Notes: generated by a model not told the origin, from the sequence alone. DNA of 64,000 nucleotides from CAYVTV01 sp964563105 (GCA_964563105.1 CAZLXM010000005.1:8273-72272), one strand, 5' to 3'. Positions 6,401 to 15,746 are shown, counted from the stretch's first letter. Numbers and translations: made by a program.

Positions 6401-9205
6401 ATGAAAAAAAATTTTAAACTTTTTACACATAGTAGCATATACTGCCTGGCTATAATCTTTATTCTGTTTATTTCAGCTTGTTCTACAAATGAAATAATAA
6501 TTGTAAATGATTTAATGACTGAATATCTCAGTGATCCTTTAGGTGTGGATATTCCTAATCCTCGTTTTACATGGAAATTGAGTTCAGGTTCCAGAGGTAT
6601 CAGTCAGGAGGCTTATCAGGTTACCGTCAGTTCTTCAAAAAAGAACCTTAAAAAAAATCAGGCTGATATTTGGGATTCTGGCAGGATACTTTCTGATAGA
6701 AGCGTGAATATTGAATACGAAGGAGTTCCGCTTGAAAGTAATCGTGTATATTATTGGAGAATATGTATATGGACTAATACAGCTAAAAAGATTTACAGTA
6801 AACCGGCAATTTTCCATACAGGAATTCTGGATGAATCAGAATGGGAAGCAAAATGGATCACAACAAAAGAAAAAATCAGACATGAAAGTCCTTTATTAAG
6901 GAAAGAATTTATTTTAAACAAGAAAGTGGAACAGGCTATTGCTTTTGTGACAGCCCGCGGTTTTTATGAATTTTACATAAATGGTAAAAAAGTAGGGGAT
7001 GAAGTGCTTGCGCCTTCTATTACAGATTACAGGAAAACGATTTTATACTCAACTTTTGATGTAACTTCATTACTTAAGAAAGGAAATAATGTAGCAGGAG
7101 CTATGCTTGCTAATGGGGCATATAATCTATTAAAAGAAGAAGGAAGATGGACTTGGGGTAATAAAGATCTTGTTTTAGGGAATCCTTGTTTTTTTATGCA
7201 ACTAATGATAAGTTATACCGATGGAACCCACACTGTGCTTACTACGGATAATACATGGAAATATGCAGCAGGTCCTGTTTTGTTCAATCATCTTTTTGGA
7301 GGTGAAGACTATGATGCCCGAAAAGAAATAGAGAATTGGTGTACAACAGGTTTCAATGATACTGGTTGGGAACAAACAGTAATTAACAATGAAGCTGTCG
7401 GGAAACTTAAATCACAAATGATGCCCCCTCTTAAGATAACACAAACCATTACTCCAATAAAACGGATAAATCCCGAACCCGGAGTTTATCTCTTTGATTT
7501 GGGCCAGAATATTGCCGGCTGGTGGAGGATTGAAGTAAAAGGCTCAGAAGGGCAAACTATCAGGGTTCGTGTAAATGAGACATTAAATGATTCCCTGTTT
7601 CCTAAAGAACTTGAAAATGGTGACAAACTCAGCACAAAATTTAGATATCATAACCAGACCTGGACTGATTATACTATTAAAGGCAATAAAACCGAGGTCT
7701 ATGAACCACGTTTCTTTTACACAGGATTTCGGTATATGGAATTAACCACCAGTGACAATAAAAATCTTCTTAAACTTAAAGTGGAAGGGAGAGTTGTACG
7801 AACAGCACTTGAAAGAAACGGAACATTTTTTTCATCTGATACGCTTTTAAATAAAATTCACGATGCCTCCCTTTGGTCACAAATGGGTAATTGTCACAGC
7901 TATCCTACCGATTGTCCGCACCGGGAAAAGGGAGGTTATAATGGTGATGGGCAGGTTATTGCAGAAACCTCTATACATGATTTTCATATTGTTACTTTGT
8001 ACACAAAATGGCTAAACGATATGAGAGATGCTCAGGAAGAAAACGGCAGAATACCAAATACTTCTCCTACCCTGGTAGGAGGCATGGGCGGAGGAGTAGC
8101 ATGGGGGAGTGCTTATATTCTTATCCCATGGTGGATGAATCATTATTATGAAGACATCCGTATTTTAAAGGAGCATTATCCGACCATGAAAAAGTATCTA
8201 ATGTATTTAAAGGAATTAGGAACTCAGGACGAAAATCCGGAAGAGCCATATATAATAAATAACTTTCTTACATACTGGTACTCTCTGGGAGAATGGTGTG
8301 CACCTGGTCAGAGAGATTGTCCGAATCATCCGGTGGTAAACACTTTTTACTACTATTATAACAGCCTGTTAATGTCAAAAACAGCAGGATTACTAGGCCA
8401 TACTGAAGATGCATCATATTTTGCCGCCTTATCTGATACAATAAAAACAGAGTTTAATAAAAAGTTTTTTAATCCGGAAACATCCTTGTATGGTACTGAT
8501 GAAACTTATCAGACCTACCAGTTACTTGCACTTGTTGGTGATCTTGTTCCGGAAACTTATCGTGATAAGGTTTTTAAGACTATTGTTGATGATATCAGGA
8601 ATAGAAATAATCATCTTAATACCGGGATTATTGGCACAAAATATCTTTGGCCAACACTTGTTAAGAGTGGAGAAACTGATCTTGCTTTCAAAGTGGTCAC
8701 TCAGACAAGCTATCCGGGATATGGATACTGGCTTTCCAATAATTCAACCACATTACTGGAAGAATGGGGCGGGGCAAATTCACAAAACCATCAGATGTTT
8801 GGTTCTGTAGTTGAATATTTTTATAAATATCTGGCAGGGATACAGTCACCTGTGGATGGGAAAACTACAAAAGGATATAAAAATATTCACATAGAGCCTT
8901 ATGTTCCTTCAGATTTACGGTCAGTAAGTTCTTCCCTGGAAACTATTGCAGGCTTTGTAAATTCCATATGGGATAAAAATGATGGTTCCTTCACACACCG
9001 GGTAGAAATACCTTCAAATTCATCTGCAACAGTTGTATTACCCTTATTTAAAATTGCAAATCCAACAGTATGGGAAGGAAATTCAAAAATTTGGGAAAAT
9101 AACAGTTTTGTTTCAGGCACTCCCGGAATTATCAATGCTGAAAGAGAAGGAAACCGGATAATTGTAAATATTCATTCAGGAAAATATTATTTTATTGTAA
9201 AATAA
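6401..9205 (+). CDS. GH78 alpha-L-rhamnosidase lipoprotein
   Basis: 934 residues, the usual size for a multi-domain GH78 enzyme, which hydrolyses terminal alpha-L-rhamnose from plant or algal glycans and glycosides. It has a lipoprotein signal peptide with lipobox ISAC (Cys near residue 27), so it is probably anchored in the outer membrane or periplasm. The order is a fibronectin-like N-domain (residues ~35-145), beta-sandwich domains, the (alpha/alpha)6 barrel with the family signature TDCPHREKGG...NGDGQ (~503-518) supplying acidic catalytic residues, a second acidic cluster EEWGG (~786), and a C-terminal beta domain. The start ATG is preceded by 169 bases of AT-rich sequence. It follows the sialidase-fold gene and precedes DUF6807, likely a glycan-degradation group. 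Confidence 0.93.
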   Translation: MKKNFKLFTHSSIYCLAIIFILFISACSTNEIIIVNDLMTEYLSDPLGVDIPNPRFTWKLSSGSRGISQEAYQVTVSSSKKNLKKNQADIWDSGRILSDRSVNIEYEGVPLESNRVYYWRICIWTNTAKKIYSKPAIFHTGILDESEWEAKWITTKEKIRHESPLLRKEFILNKKVEQAIAFVTARGFYEFYINGKKVGDEVLAPSITDYRKTILYSTFDVTSLLKKGNNVAGAMLANGAYNLLKEEGRWTWGNKDLVLGNPCFFMQLMISYTDGTHTVLTTDNTWKYAAGPVLFNHLFGGEDYDARKEIENWCTTGFNDTGWEQTVINNEAVGKLKSQMMPPLKITQTITPIKRINPEPGVYLFDLGQNIAGWWRIEVKGSEGQTIRVRVNETLNDSLFPKELENGDKLSTKFRYHNQTWTDYTIKGNKTEVYEPRFFYTGFRYMELTTSDNKNLLKLKVEGRVVRTALERNGTFFSSDTLLNKIHDASLWSQMGNCHSYPTDCPHREKGGYNGDGQVIAETSIHDFHIVTLYTKWLNDMRDAQEENGRIPNTSPTLVGGMGGGVAWGSAYILIPWWMNHYYEDIRILKEHYPTMKKYLMYLKELGTQDENPEEPYIINNFLTYWYSLGEWCAPGQRDCPNHPVVNTFYYYYNSLLMSKTAGLLGHTEDASYFAALSDTIKTEFNKKFFNPETSLYGTDETYQTYQLLALVGDLVPETYRDKVFKTIVDDIRNRNNHLNTGIIGTKYLWPTLVKSGETDLAFKVVTQTSYPGYGYWLSNNSTTLLEEWGGANSQNHQMFGSVVEYFYKYLAGIQSPVDGKTTKGYKNIHIEPYVPSDLRSVSSSLETIAGFVNSIWDKNDGSFTHRVEIPSNSSATVVLPLFKIANPTVWEGNSKIWENNSFVSGTPGIINAEREGNRIIVNIHSGKYYFIVK

Positions 9206-9351
9206 AACATCAAAATATTGAGCATAAACTAATTGCTTGTGAAATGAAAGCTCATCCAATAGTGACAAATGATTTACAGGGAATTATTTTTTAAATGACT
9301 TTAACTGTTGAAATACAAAAACAAGGGCAGGATTTTGTATTATGAAAAAAC

Positions 9352-9376
9352 TTAACTTAATTTGAATATAAGTTAA
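9352..9376. promoter_or_regulatory. 8-bp inverted repeat just upstream of the DUF6807 gene
   Basis: TTAACTTA (9352-9359) is the exact inverse complement of TAAGTTAA (9369-9376) across nine bases, ending 21 bases before the start codon at 9398. It could be an operator or a leader hairpin; composition is entirely A/T except for the central C and G of the arms. Confidence 0.35.
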
Positions 9377-9397
9377 ACAATAAAAATTATTTTTTAA

Positions 9398-10465
9398 ATG
9401 ATATTTAAAATACAAAGGATTATTTTTCTAACGGGAATTTTCATGCTTGTTGCTGTTATGGCATGTTCCTCAGGATCACTTAAATCAGGCGGAAAGATCT
9501 CATTAAAACATTTACCTGATAAGAAAAAGGTAGAGGTCAGTTATGACGGAAAAATATTTACAGCATACATTTATCCGGATAATATAGCTAAGCCTGTTTT
9601 ATATCCCTTAAAAACTTTAAGCGGAAGAACACTTACACGAGGATTTCCGTTAGACCCTAAACCCGGTGAACGCTTTGACCATCCGCATCATGTGGGCCTG
9701 TGGCTTAATTACGGGGATGTAAACGGGCTCGACTTCTGGAATAATCCCGGTATATTGCCTGATGAAAGCAAAGGAAGATATGGATATATTGAACACCAGG
9801 ATGTAGTCAGAATAAAAAGTGGAGGTAAAAAAGGCCTGCTTGAAGTAAATGCATTATGGAAGAATTATGAAAATGAGGTTTTACTCTCAGAGAATACAAT
9901 TTATGAATTTTCCACAAAAGACAATACCATAATTATTGACAGGATAACTACATTAAAGGCTGAAGGGAAAGAAGTGTTTTTTAAAGATAATAAAGAAGGG
10001 ATGATTGGTATAAGAGTGGCCAGGGCTTTGGAACTTCCTTCAAAATCACCCGTTTTATTGCTGGATTCAAATGCGAATATCACAAAAGAAAAAGTGTTGG
10101 ACAATAATGGAGTGGAAGGTAACTATCTTAGCAGTGAAGGTATTACAGGCACTGCGGTTTGGGGGACCAGAGGAAGATGGATGTTACTTTACGGAATTGC
10201 AGATTGTGAAAATGTTGCCCTGGCAATAATTGATCATCCCCAAAATGTTGGATATCCAACATACTGGCATGCCAGAGATTATGGGTTATTTGCCGCGAAT
10301 ACTCTTGGACAGGAAGCCCTGTCAGGGGGAAAAGATATTTTAAACTTTAAACTTTCAGCAGGGGCATCGGTTACTTTCAAATACCGGATACTGGTGCATT
10401 CAGGTGACCTTTTAAGTGCTGAAGAAATCAATAAGCTTGCTGATCAGTTTGGAAGTAAAAAATAA
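9398..10465 (+). CDS. DUF6807 (PmoA-annotated) family lipoprotein
   Basis: 355 residues with a lipoprotein signal peptide (lipobox VMAC, Cys23). The core matches the DUF6807 family (Pfam name 'Methane oxygenase PmoA'), shown by the RGFPLD motif followed by FDHPHHVGLWLNYGDVNG near residues 95-115 and a second H-rich YWHARDYGLF segment near 290. Despite the Pfam label, nothing suggests methane oxidation. In Bacteroidota such genes accompany glycan-degradation loci, as here with GH78. The paired histidines suggest a metal or sugar site, but the function is unknown. It lies 192 bases after the rhamnosidase. Confidence 0.8.
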   Translation: MIFKIQRIIFLTGIFMLVAVMACSSGSLKSGGKISLKHLPDKKKVEVSYDGKIFTAYIYPDNIAKPVLYPLKTLSGRTLTRGFPLDPKPGERFDHPHHVGLWLNYGDVNGLDFWNNPGILPDESKGRYGYIEHQDVVRIKSGGKKGLLEVNALWKNYENEVLLSENTIYEFSTKDNTIIIDRITTLKAEGKEVFFKDNKEGMIGIRVARALELPSKSPVLLLDSNANITKEKVLDNNGVEGNYLSSEGITGTAVWGTRGRWMLLYGIADCENVALAIIDHPQNVGYPTYWHARDYGLFAANTLGQEALSGGKDILNFKLSAGASVTFKYRILVHSGDLLSAEEINKLADQFGSKK

Positions 10466-10484
10466 GGTCCTGTTAAATATATAT

Positions 10485-10492
10485 TAACTTTG
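10485..10492 (+). promoter_or_regulatory. Bacteroidota -7 promoter element (TAACTTTG) for folB
   Basis: TAACTTTG matches the TAnnTTTG -7 consensus and lies 22 bases before the folB ATG. No clear -33 TTTG is seen at the right distance. Confidence 0.5.
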
Positions 10493-10514
10493 CGCCGCAA
10501 AAACCTTCAAATAT

Positions 10515-10865
10515 ATGGGCAGGATTCATCTTGAAGAAATGGAGTTTTATGCTTTTCATGGGCATTATACAGAAGAACAGATAGTAGGGAATAAATTTCT
10601 GCTTGATATTATTATCGAAACAGATATGTCAATACCTGCAAATACTGATGATCTTGCAGATGCAATTAATTATCAGACAGTATATAAGCTCATAAAACAG
10701 GAAATGTTTAAAAAATCAAAGCTGCTTGAAAACATTGCAAACAGAATACTTGAAGCTATTTATTCTGAATTTAAAGGTATTCAGAAGGTTACTGTCACAA
10801 TACGCAAAATGAACCCGCCAATGGGAGGAAAAATGAGATCTGTTGCAGTTACTTTAAGCAAATGA
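10515..10865 (+). CDS. folB: Dihydroneopterin aldolase
   Basis: 116 residues, a normal FolB length. The enzyme cleaves 7,8-dihydroneopterin to 6-hydroxymethyl-dihydropterin and glycolaldehyde in folate synthesis. The characteristic start (L-E-E-M-E-F-Y-A-F-H-G-H) with following acidic EE is visible at residues 6-22, and the C-terminal strand with Lys in TIRKMNPPMGG near residues 94-104 matches the catalytic-lysine strand. It is encoded alone upstream of glnS with its own candidate promoter. Confidence 0.9.
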   Translation: MGRIHLEEMEFYAFHGHYTEEQIVGNKFLLDIIIETDMSIPANTDDLADAINYQTVYKLIKQEMFKKSKLLENIANRILEAIYSEFKGIQKVTVTIRKMNPPMGGKMRSVAVTLSK

Positions 10866-10958
10866 CAAAAAATCAATAAGTTTTTAGTTATAATGGCGTA
10901 ATAAGATAATGTTCTGATAATGAATAATATAATTCTTAATAATAATTTCTAGATCCTT

Positions 10959-12659
10959 ATGAATACTGAAGAAAAAGAAGTATCCCGCGGCCCGCATTTT
11001 ATTGAAGCTATTGTTGAAGAAGATTTGAAAGCAGGGAAGAATAATAAAATAATTCATACTCGTTTTCCTCCCGAACCAAATGGATATTTACATATTGGCC
11101 ATGCAAAAGCTATTTGCCTGGATTTTGGGGTTGCCCTCAAATACGGAGGGAAGGCCAATCTTCGTTTCGATGATACAAATCCTGTTAAAGAAGAACTTGA
11201 ATATGTAGAATCAATTAAGGAGGATATCCGCTGGCTTGGATTTGACTGGGAAGATAGGGAATATTATGCTTCTGATTATTTTGATCAGTTGTATGAATGG
11301 GCACTTCAGCTTATAAAAGCAGGAAAAGCATATGTTGATGATCAGTCTTCTGATGCTATAGCAGAACAAAAAGGGACTCTTACTGAAGCCGGAAAAGAAA
11401 GTCCATACCGGAGCAGGTCTGTTGAAGAAAACCTTAATCTTTTTATAAGGATGAAAGAGGGAGAATTTCCTGAAGGCACCCGGGTCTTAAGGGCTAAAAT
11501 CGATATGGCATCGCCAAATATGCATATGAGAGACCCGGTTATGTACAGGATCATTCATAAACCACATCACAGAACAGGAGACAAATGGTGTATTTATCCT
11601 ATGTACGACTGGGCGCATGGTCAGTCTGATTATATCGAAGGTATAACCCATTCATTATGTACGCTTGAGTTTGAAGTACACCGGCCATTATACGAATGGT
11701 ATCTTGATCAGATTTATAACCCCGGAACAATTAGACCAAGGCAGATTGAATTTGCAAGATTAAATCTTAATTATACAATAATGAGCAAAAGGAAATTGCT
11801 TGAGCTCGTTAATAATAAGCTTGTTAATGGATGGGATGACCCGCGAATGCCTACATTATCAGGCCTGAGGCGAAGAGGATATACACCTGCCTCAATTCGG
11901 AATTTTTCTGAAAAAATTGGGATTACTAAGACTGACGGGATAATTGATGTTTCTCTTCTGGAACATAGTGTAAGGGAAGATCTGAATAAAATAGCTCCGA
12001 GAGTTATGGCTGTCTTAAATCCTGTAAAATTGATTTTGACAAATTATCCGGAAGGGAAGGTTGAAGAATTGGAAACAATAAATAATCCTGAGGATGAAAG
12101 CATGGGAACTAGATATATCCCTTTTTCAAGGGAAATTTATATTGAAAAGGATGATTTTATGGAAGTGCCTCATAAGAACTTTTTCCGCTTATTCCCTGGT
12201 GGGGAGGTTCGCCTGAAATCTGCCTATATTATTAAGTGTGAAGAGATAATTAAAGATCCGGTAAGCGGACAGATCAAAGAGATAAGATGCAGCTATGACC
12301 CTGAAACACGCAGCGGCAGACCGCAATCAAACCGGAAAGTAAAGAGTACCCTTCACTGGCTTTCTGTCCCACATGCAGTTAAAGCTGAGGTCAGGCTTTA
12401 TGATCGTTTGTTCAGCGACCCTGAGCCGGACAATCATAAAGACCGTGATTTTAAAGAATTTCTGAATCCCGGTTCATTAAAAATCCTGTCCGAATGTTAT
12501 ATTGAAGCGGGACTTAAAGATGCTAAACCATATGAGCATTTTCAGTTTCAACGTCTGGGATATTTTAGTGTTGATCCGCTGAGTAAACCCGAAAGTCCGG
12601 TATTTAACAGAACTGTCTCCTTAAGGGATACATGGATAAAAAAGAAAAGTGAAAAATAA
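10959..12659 (+). CDS. glnS: Glutamine-tRNA ligase
   Basis: 566 residues, the standard size of bacterial GlnRS, a class Ib synthetase charging tRNA-Gln. The HIGH signature is at residues 45-48 within PPEPNGYLHIGHAK, the KMSKS-equivalent is MSKRK near 274-278, and the following GWDDPRMPTLSGLRRRG block is diagnostic of GlnRS as opposed to GluRS. The C-terminal anticodon-binding beta barrels are complete. Presence of GlnRS implies direct glutaminylation. The 93-base upstream spacer shows no clear promoter element. Confidence 0.97.
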   Translation: MNTEEKEVSRGPHFIEAIVEEDLKAGKNNKIIHTRFPPEPNGYLHIGHAKAICLDFGVALKYGGKANLRFDDTNPVKEELEYVESIKEDIRWLGFDWEDREYYASDYFDQLYEWALQLIKAGKAYVDDQSSDAIAEQKGTLTEAGKESPYRSRSVEENLNLFIRMKEGEFPEGTRVLRAKIDMASPNMHMRDPVMYRIIHKPHHRTGDKWCIYPMYDWAHGQSDYIEGITHSLCTLEFEVHRPLYEWYLDQIYNPGTIRPRQIEFARLNLNYTIMSKRKLLELVNNKLVNGWDDPRMPTLSGLRRRGYTPASIRNFSEKIGITKTDGIIDVSLLEHSVREDLNKIAPRVMAVLNPVKLILTNYPEGKVEELETINNPEDESMGTRYIPFSREIYIEKDDFMEVPHKNFFRLFPGGEVRLKSAYIIKCEEIIKDPVSGQIKEIRCSYDPETRSGRPQSNRKVKSTLHWLSVPHAVKAEVRLYDRLFSDPEPDNHKDRDFKEFLNPGSLKILSECYIEAGLKDAKPYEHFQFQRLGYFSVDPLSKPESPVFNRTVSLRDTWIKKKSEK

Positions 12660-12734
12660 AGTCTGTAAAATTTAAGTTATTATAAACAAGCGGGTATCTT
12701 TAAGAATTTGTACACCTTAATTATAAATTCCCTG

Positions 12735-12962
12735 TTATACCGCAATTACTTCTTTAATCTCAGGAACTTCCTGAATAACAGCCTGTTCAACGCCGGCTTT
12801 TAATGTCATTACACTATAAGGGCAACCATGGCATGTTCCTAAAAGCTTTACTTTTACTACATTATCATTTGTGATCTCTACAAGACTGATATCTCCGCCA
12901 TCTGACTGAAGATATGGTCTTATTTTTTCAAGTGCACTATTAACTTTTGCTGTTAAATCCAT
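12735..12962 (-). CDS. NifU C-terminal domain-like Fe-S scaffold protein
   Basis: 75 residues comprising only the Nfu domain, with the cluster-binding C44-HG-C47 pair in GTCHGCPYS and the LQSDGGD motif at residues 18-24. Nfu proteins carry or deliver Fe-S clusters to client enzymes. It starts 5 bases after the mrp stop and is surely translated with it, pairing two Fe-S carrier functions. It is the last gene of the minus-strand run that begins with holB. Confidence 0.93.
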   Translation of the reverse strand: MDLTAKVNSALEKIRPYLQSDGGDISLVEITNDNVVKVKLLGTCHGCPYSVMTLKAGVEQAVIQEVPEIKEVIAV

Positions 12963-12967
12963 ATTAT

Positions 12968-14107
12968 TTATGACTTATTGTTTTTATTTACTGCATCGCA
13001 GCCTTCATAATTCGTAATTTCAACTTTCCTGGTAGGTTCTTTCTCTTTGTTGCGCTTATCTATCTCATAGATAACTTTGGATGCAAGCTCTTTAAAAGCT
13101 TTTCCCTGTAAGGTATTTTCGTCAAGGACCGAAGGGCGCCCTGAGTCCCCGTCTTCACAAACAGACTGTACGATAGGTATCTGTCCTAAAAACTCAATAT
13201 CCATTTTTTCAGCTAATTTCTTGCAACCTTCTTTACCAAAAATATAATACTTGTTTTCAGGGAGCTCGGCAGGGGTAAACCAGGCCATGTTTTCCACAAG
13301 CCCTAATATAGGAACATCTATTTTATCCCCCCTGAACATAGATATCCCTTTTATTGCATCGGCAAGTGCTACCTGTTGAGGTGTACTAATGATTATTGCC
13401 CCTGTAACAGGGACTTCCTGAACAAGGGTCAGATGAACATCTCCGGTACCGGGAGGCATATCAATGAACAAGTAGTCAAGATCGCCCCAATCACTCTGAT
13501 GTAATAACTGTTTTAATGCATTTGTTGCCATTGGGCCTCTCCATACCAAAGCATCTTCAGGATTAACAAAAAATCCGATTGATAATAATTTTACACCATG
13601 CTTTTTAACCGGAATAATGTATTCCATCTTTCCTTCCTGACGAATTTGAGGCCTGGCCCCATAAAGATCAAACATGCGAGGCAAAGAAGGGCCATAAATA
13701 TCTGCATCAACCAACCCTGTTGATGCCCCGGTTTTTGCAACAGCAACCGCAAGATTAACAGCAACTGTCGATTTTCCTACTCCGCCTTTTCCAGAAGCAA
13801 CGGCAATAATATTTTTCACTCCCGATAAACCGGCTTTTTGTTCACTACCTGGATCAGAAAATGCAAGTTCTTCAACTGTTACTTCTGTTTCATTATTTAA
13901 TTGCTTTTCTAAAATTTTTATACAAGCATTGCGGATTGAATTTTTAAAAGGGTCATTTTTTTTCTTGAAAGTTAAGCTAAGGCCAACTCTGTTATTGTTT
14001 AGTGTAACATTATTTATTATCCCCATTTCCACAATGTTCTTTCCGGTTTCGGGATGCTTTACCTGCTTTAAAATTTCCAGTATCTGTTCTTTAGTAAGCT
14101 TCATCAT
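12968..14107 (-). CDS. mrp: Mrp/ApbC-type P-loop ATPase, Fe-S cluster carrier
   Basis: 379 residues. An N-terminal MIP18/DUF59-like domain (residues ~5-80) is followed by an NBP35/Mrp ATPase with the deviant Walker A SGKGGVGKST at 105-114 and the DADIYGPS motif near 138. Family members bind and transfer Fe-S clusters in an ATP-dependent way. The usual C-x-x-C of the Mrp C-terminal half is absent here: the VENMAWF segment runs into TPAELP without cysteines, as I recall for Bacteroidota homologues. The start may be Met1 or Met2. It is followed by nfu at 5 bases. Confidence 0.93.
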   Translation of the reverse strand: MMKLTKEQILEILKQVKHPETGKNIVEMGIINNVTLNNNRVGLSLTFKKKNDPFKNSIRNACIKILEKQLNNETEVTVEELAFSDPGSEQKAGLSGVKNIIAVASGKGGVGKSTVAVNLAVAVAKTGASTGLVDADIYGPSLPRMFDLYGARPQIRQEGKMEYIIPVKKHGVKLLSIGFFVNPEDALVWRGPMATNALKQLLHQSDWGDLDYLFIDMPPGTGDVHLTLVQEVPVTGAIIISTPQQVALADAIKGISMFRGDKIDVPILGLVENMAWFTPAELPENKYYIFGKEGCKKLAEKMDIEFLGQIPIVQSVCEDGDSGRPSVLDENTLQGKAFKELASKVIYEIDKRNKEKEPTRKVEITNYEGCDAVNKNNKS

Positions 14108-14148
14108 TTAAAAAAATTTATACAAATATATCAAAAAATTATTATTAT

Positions 14149-14511
14149 TTAGTCTAATTCTTTATTAGGGTCCCAAAAAGTTTTTTCAAAAAATTTAACC
14201 CTGTCATTTTCTACTTTTATCCCTTCACTTTCTAAAAGTTCCTGCATTACATTTTTTCCTCCAAAATGATGTTTTCCTGTAAGTAATCCATTTCTGTTAA
14301 CTACACGATGGGCAGGAATATATTTCTGTAAAGAACCTGAATTATTCAGTGCCCAGCCTACCATACGGGCAGAGCGTGCAGTTCCGAGATAACGTGCAAT
14401 AGCCCCGTAACTGGTAACTCTTCCATATGGTATGCAGGAAGTTATTTCATATACTCTGCTGAAAAATCCGTCATTTTCAGTTTGCAGGCCTTTATTTTTA
14501 AACTTTTTCAA
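14149..14511 (-). CDS. Alkyltransferase-like protein (MGMT fold without the acceptor cysteine)
   Basis: 120 residues of the O6-alkylguanine-DNA alkyltransferase C-domain fold. The active-site motif is PAHRV (residues 66-70) rather than PCHRV, so the methyl-accepting cysteine is replaced by Ala67 and the protein cannot be a suicide methyltransferase. The helix-turn-helix (GRVTSYGAIARYLG, 30-43) and the RSARMVGWALNN helix are intact. ATL proteins bind O6-alkylguanine and flag it for nucleotide excision repair; that role is inferred. Its start overlaps the end of trmB by 14 bases, so the two are translationally coupled. Confidence 0.88.
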   Translation of the reverse strand: MKKFKNKGLQTENDGFFSRVYEITSCIPYGRVTSYGAIARYLGTARSARMVGWALNNSGSLQKYIPAHRVVNRNGLLTGKHHFGGKNVMQELLESEGIKVENDRVKFFEKTFWDPNKELD

Positions 14512-15214
14512 ACTTATTAATTTCAGGTTCTATCAATATCTTATCTGAAGGAAGTTTAAATTGCAAATAATAAATGGGTTTACCTTCATTAAGAAATTGC
14601 CTTTCATAAAATGTTTGTATTCTCAAGATATCATCTTGTTTATCGGAATGATAAAGATTTTTTGTGCTGAATGATATTTCCAGGTTATTTTTTTGAACAA
14701 TAGCTTCAGCATAGTGGAATAGTTGCTGAGAATCTGTTTTCAGGTGAATAAAACCATTATCATTAAGGAAATTTTGGTATAAGCTGAGGAATTCTGAAGA
14801 ACATAATCTTTTTTTTCTTTTTTTTAATTTAAGTTGAGGATCGGGGAAAGTCAGCCATATTTCATCAACTTCATTTTTATCGAAAAAACGAAAAATAAAT
14901 TCAATTCTTGTTCTTAGAAAAGCAGCATTATTTATATTTTCCTCATTAATTATTTTTGCGCCTCTCCAAATTCTGGCACCTTTTATATCTACCCCTATGA
15001 AATTTTTATGTTGAAACATTTTTGCCAGGCCTACTGTATATTCTCCTTTGCCACATCCCAATTCGAGAACAATCGGGTTGTTATTGTTAAAGACCATTTT
15101 CTTCCACTGTCCTTTAAATTGGTGGTCCTGTGAGAATATCTCCTTAAAAGGGGGCTGAATGACCCTTTGGAAAGCAGCCATCTCTTCAAACCGTTGTAAC
15201 TTATTCTTTCCCAA
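14498..15214 (-). CDS. trmB: tRNA (guanine-N7)-methyltransferase
   Basis: 238 residues; TrmB makes m7G46 in the variable loop of tRNAs using S-adenosylmethionine. The SAM motif ELGCGKGEY is at residues 51-59, and the family-diagnostic TFPDPQ (122-127) is followed by the lysine/arginine-rich LKKRKKRL. The gene lies between gldH (10-base gap) and the alkyltransferase-like gene (14-base overlap) in the minus-strand run. Confidence 0.95.
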   Translation of the reverse strand: MGKNKLQRFEEMAAFQRVIQPPFKEIFSQDHQFKGQWKKMVFNNNNPIVLELGCGKGEYTVGLAKMFQHKNFIGVDIKGARIWRGAKIINEENINNAAFLRTRIEFIFRFFDKNEVDEIWLTFPDPQLKLKKRKKRLCSSEFLSLYQNFLNDNGFIHLKTDSQQLFHYAEAIVQKNNLEISFSTKNLYHSDKQDDILRIQTFYERQFLNEGKPIYYLQFKLPSDKILIEPEINKFEKV

Positions 15215-15224
15215 AGGAGTTTAA

Positions 15225-15746
15225 TTATTTAGGATACTTATATTTTTCTATTCTGAATCCTACATCTGTTACAGGTACCTCCGGCGCCCTAACTCCCTGT
15301 TCCAGAATAAATTTATAATTTCCCGGGTATTGGAATCTTATGTTATTTTTATACATTCTGCTTATATGCTTAATTTTACCATAGCCATAGCCATACCATT
15401 TCCCTTTTTCATTTGTTATCATAATCTCCAGAGTATCTTTTATTGAAACTCCTGCAGGACTAACTGTTGTAATCAAAATAAAAAGGTTTTCGTAGGGATA
15501 ATCAGTCGTGTGCCTAATGTTTACAAGAAGGTTATAGGGCTGAAGTGAATCGCTTACCTCAGCTTCAAAAATTTTTTTGTCATCATAATGCCACATCCCC
15601 TCATTTGTTTTTTGATATACATCATAAAACATGTTGGGATCGCAGGCTTGTATCATCAGAATTGTGAAAAAAGTTATAAAGAGATATAAACGGCCCGGTT
15701 TATACGAACAGGTCTCAGATTTTTTGCCCTTCTTTTTCATACACAA
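15225..15746 (-). CDS. gldH: Gliding motility lipoprotein GldH
   Basis: 173 residues. A basic N-terminus and hydrophobic stretch end in lipobox IQAC (Cys near residue 35), so it is a lipoprotein. The mature part starts DPNMFYDVYQ and contains the conserved LLVNIRHTTDYPYENLFI and GKWYGYGYGKI segments of GldH. GldH is needed for gliding in Flavobacterium but occurs in many non-gliding Bacteroidota, so motility cannot be concluded. Translation may begin at the third codon (Met3), which gives a more standard MKKK start. It sits between ricT and trmB. Confidence 0.85.
   Translation of the reverse strand: MCMKKKGKKSETCSYKPGRLYLFITFFTILMIQACDPNMFYDVYQKTNEGMWHYDDKKIFEAEVSDSLQPYNLLVNIRHTTDYPYENLFILITTVSPAGVSIKDTLEIMITNEKGKWYGYGYGKIKHISRMYKNNIRFQYPGNYKFILEQGVRAPEVPVTDVGFRIEKYKYPK

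Noticed and set aside
8490..8810. 106-codon plus-strand frame inside the rhamnosidase gene
   Set aside because: It is an alternate frame of a clear GH78 coding region and has no recognisable motifs of its own.
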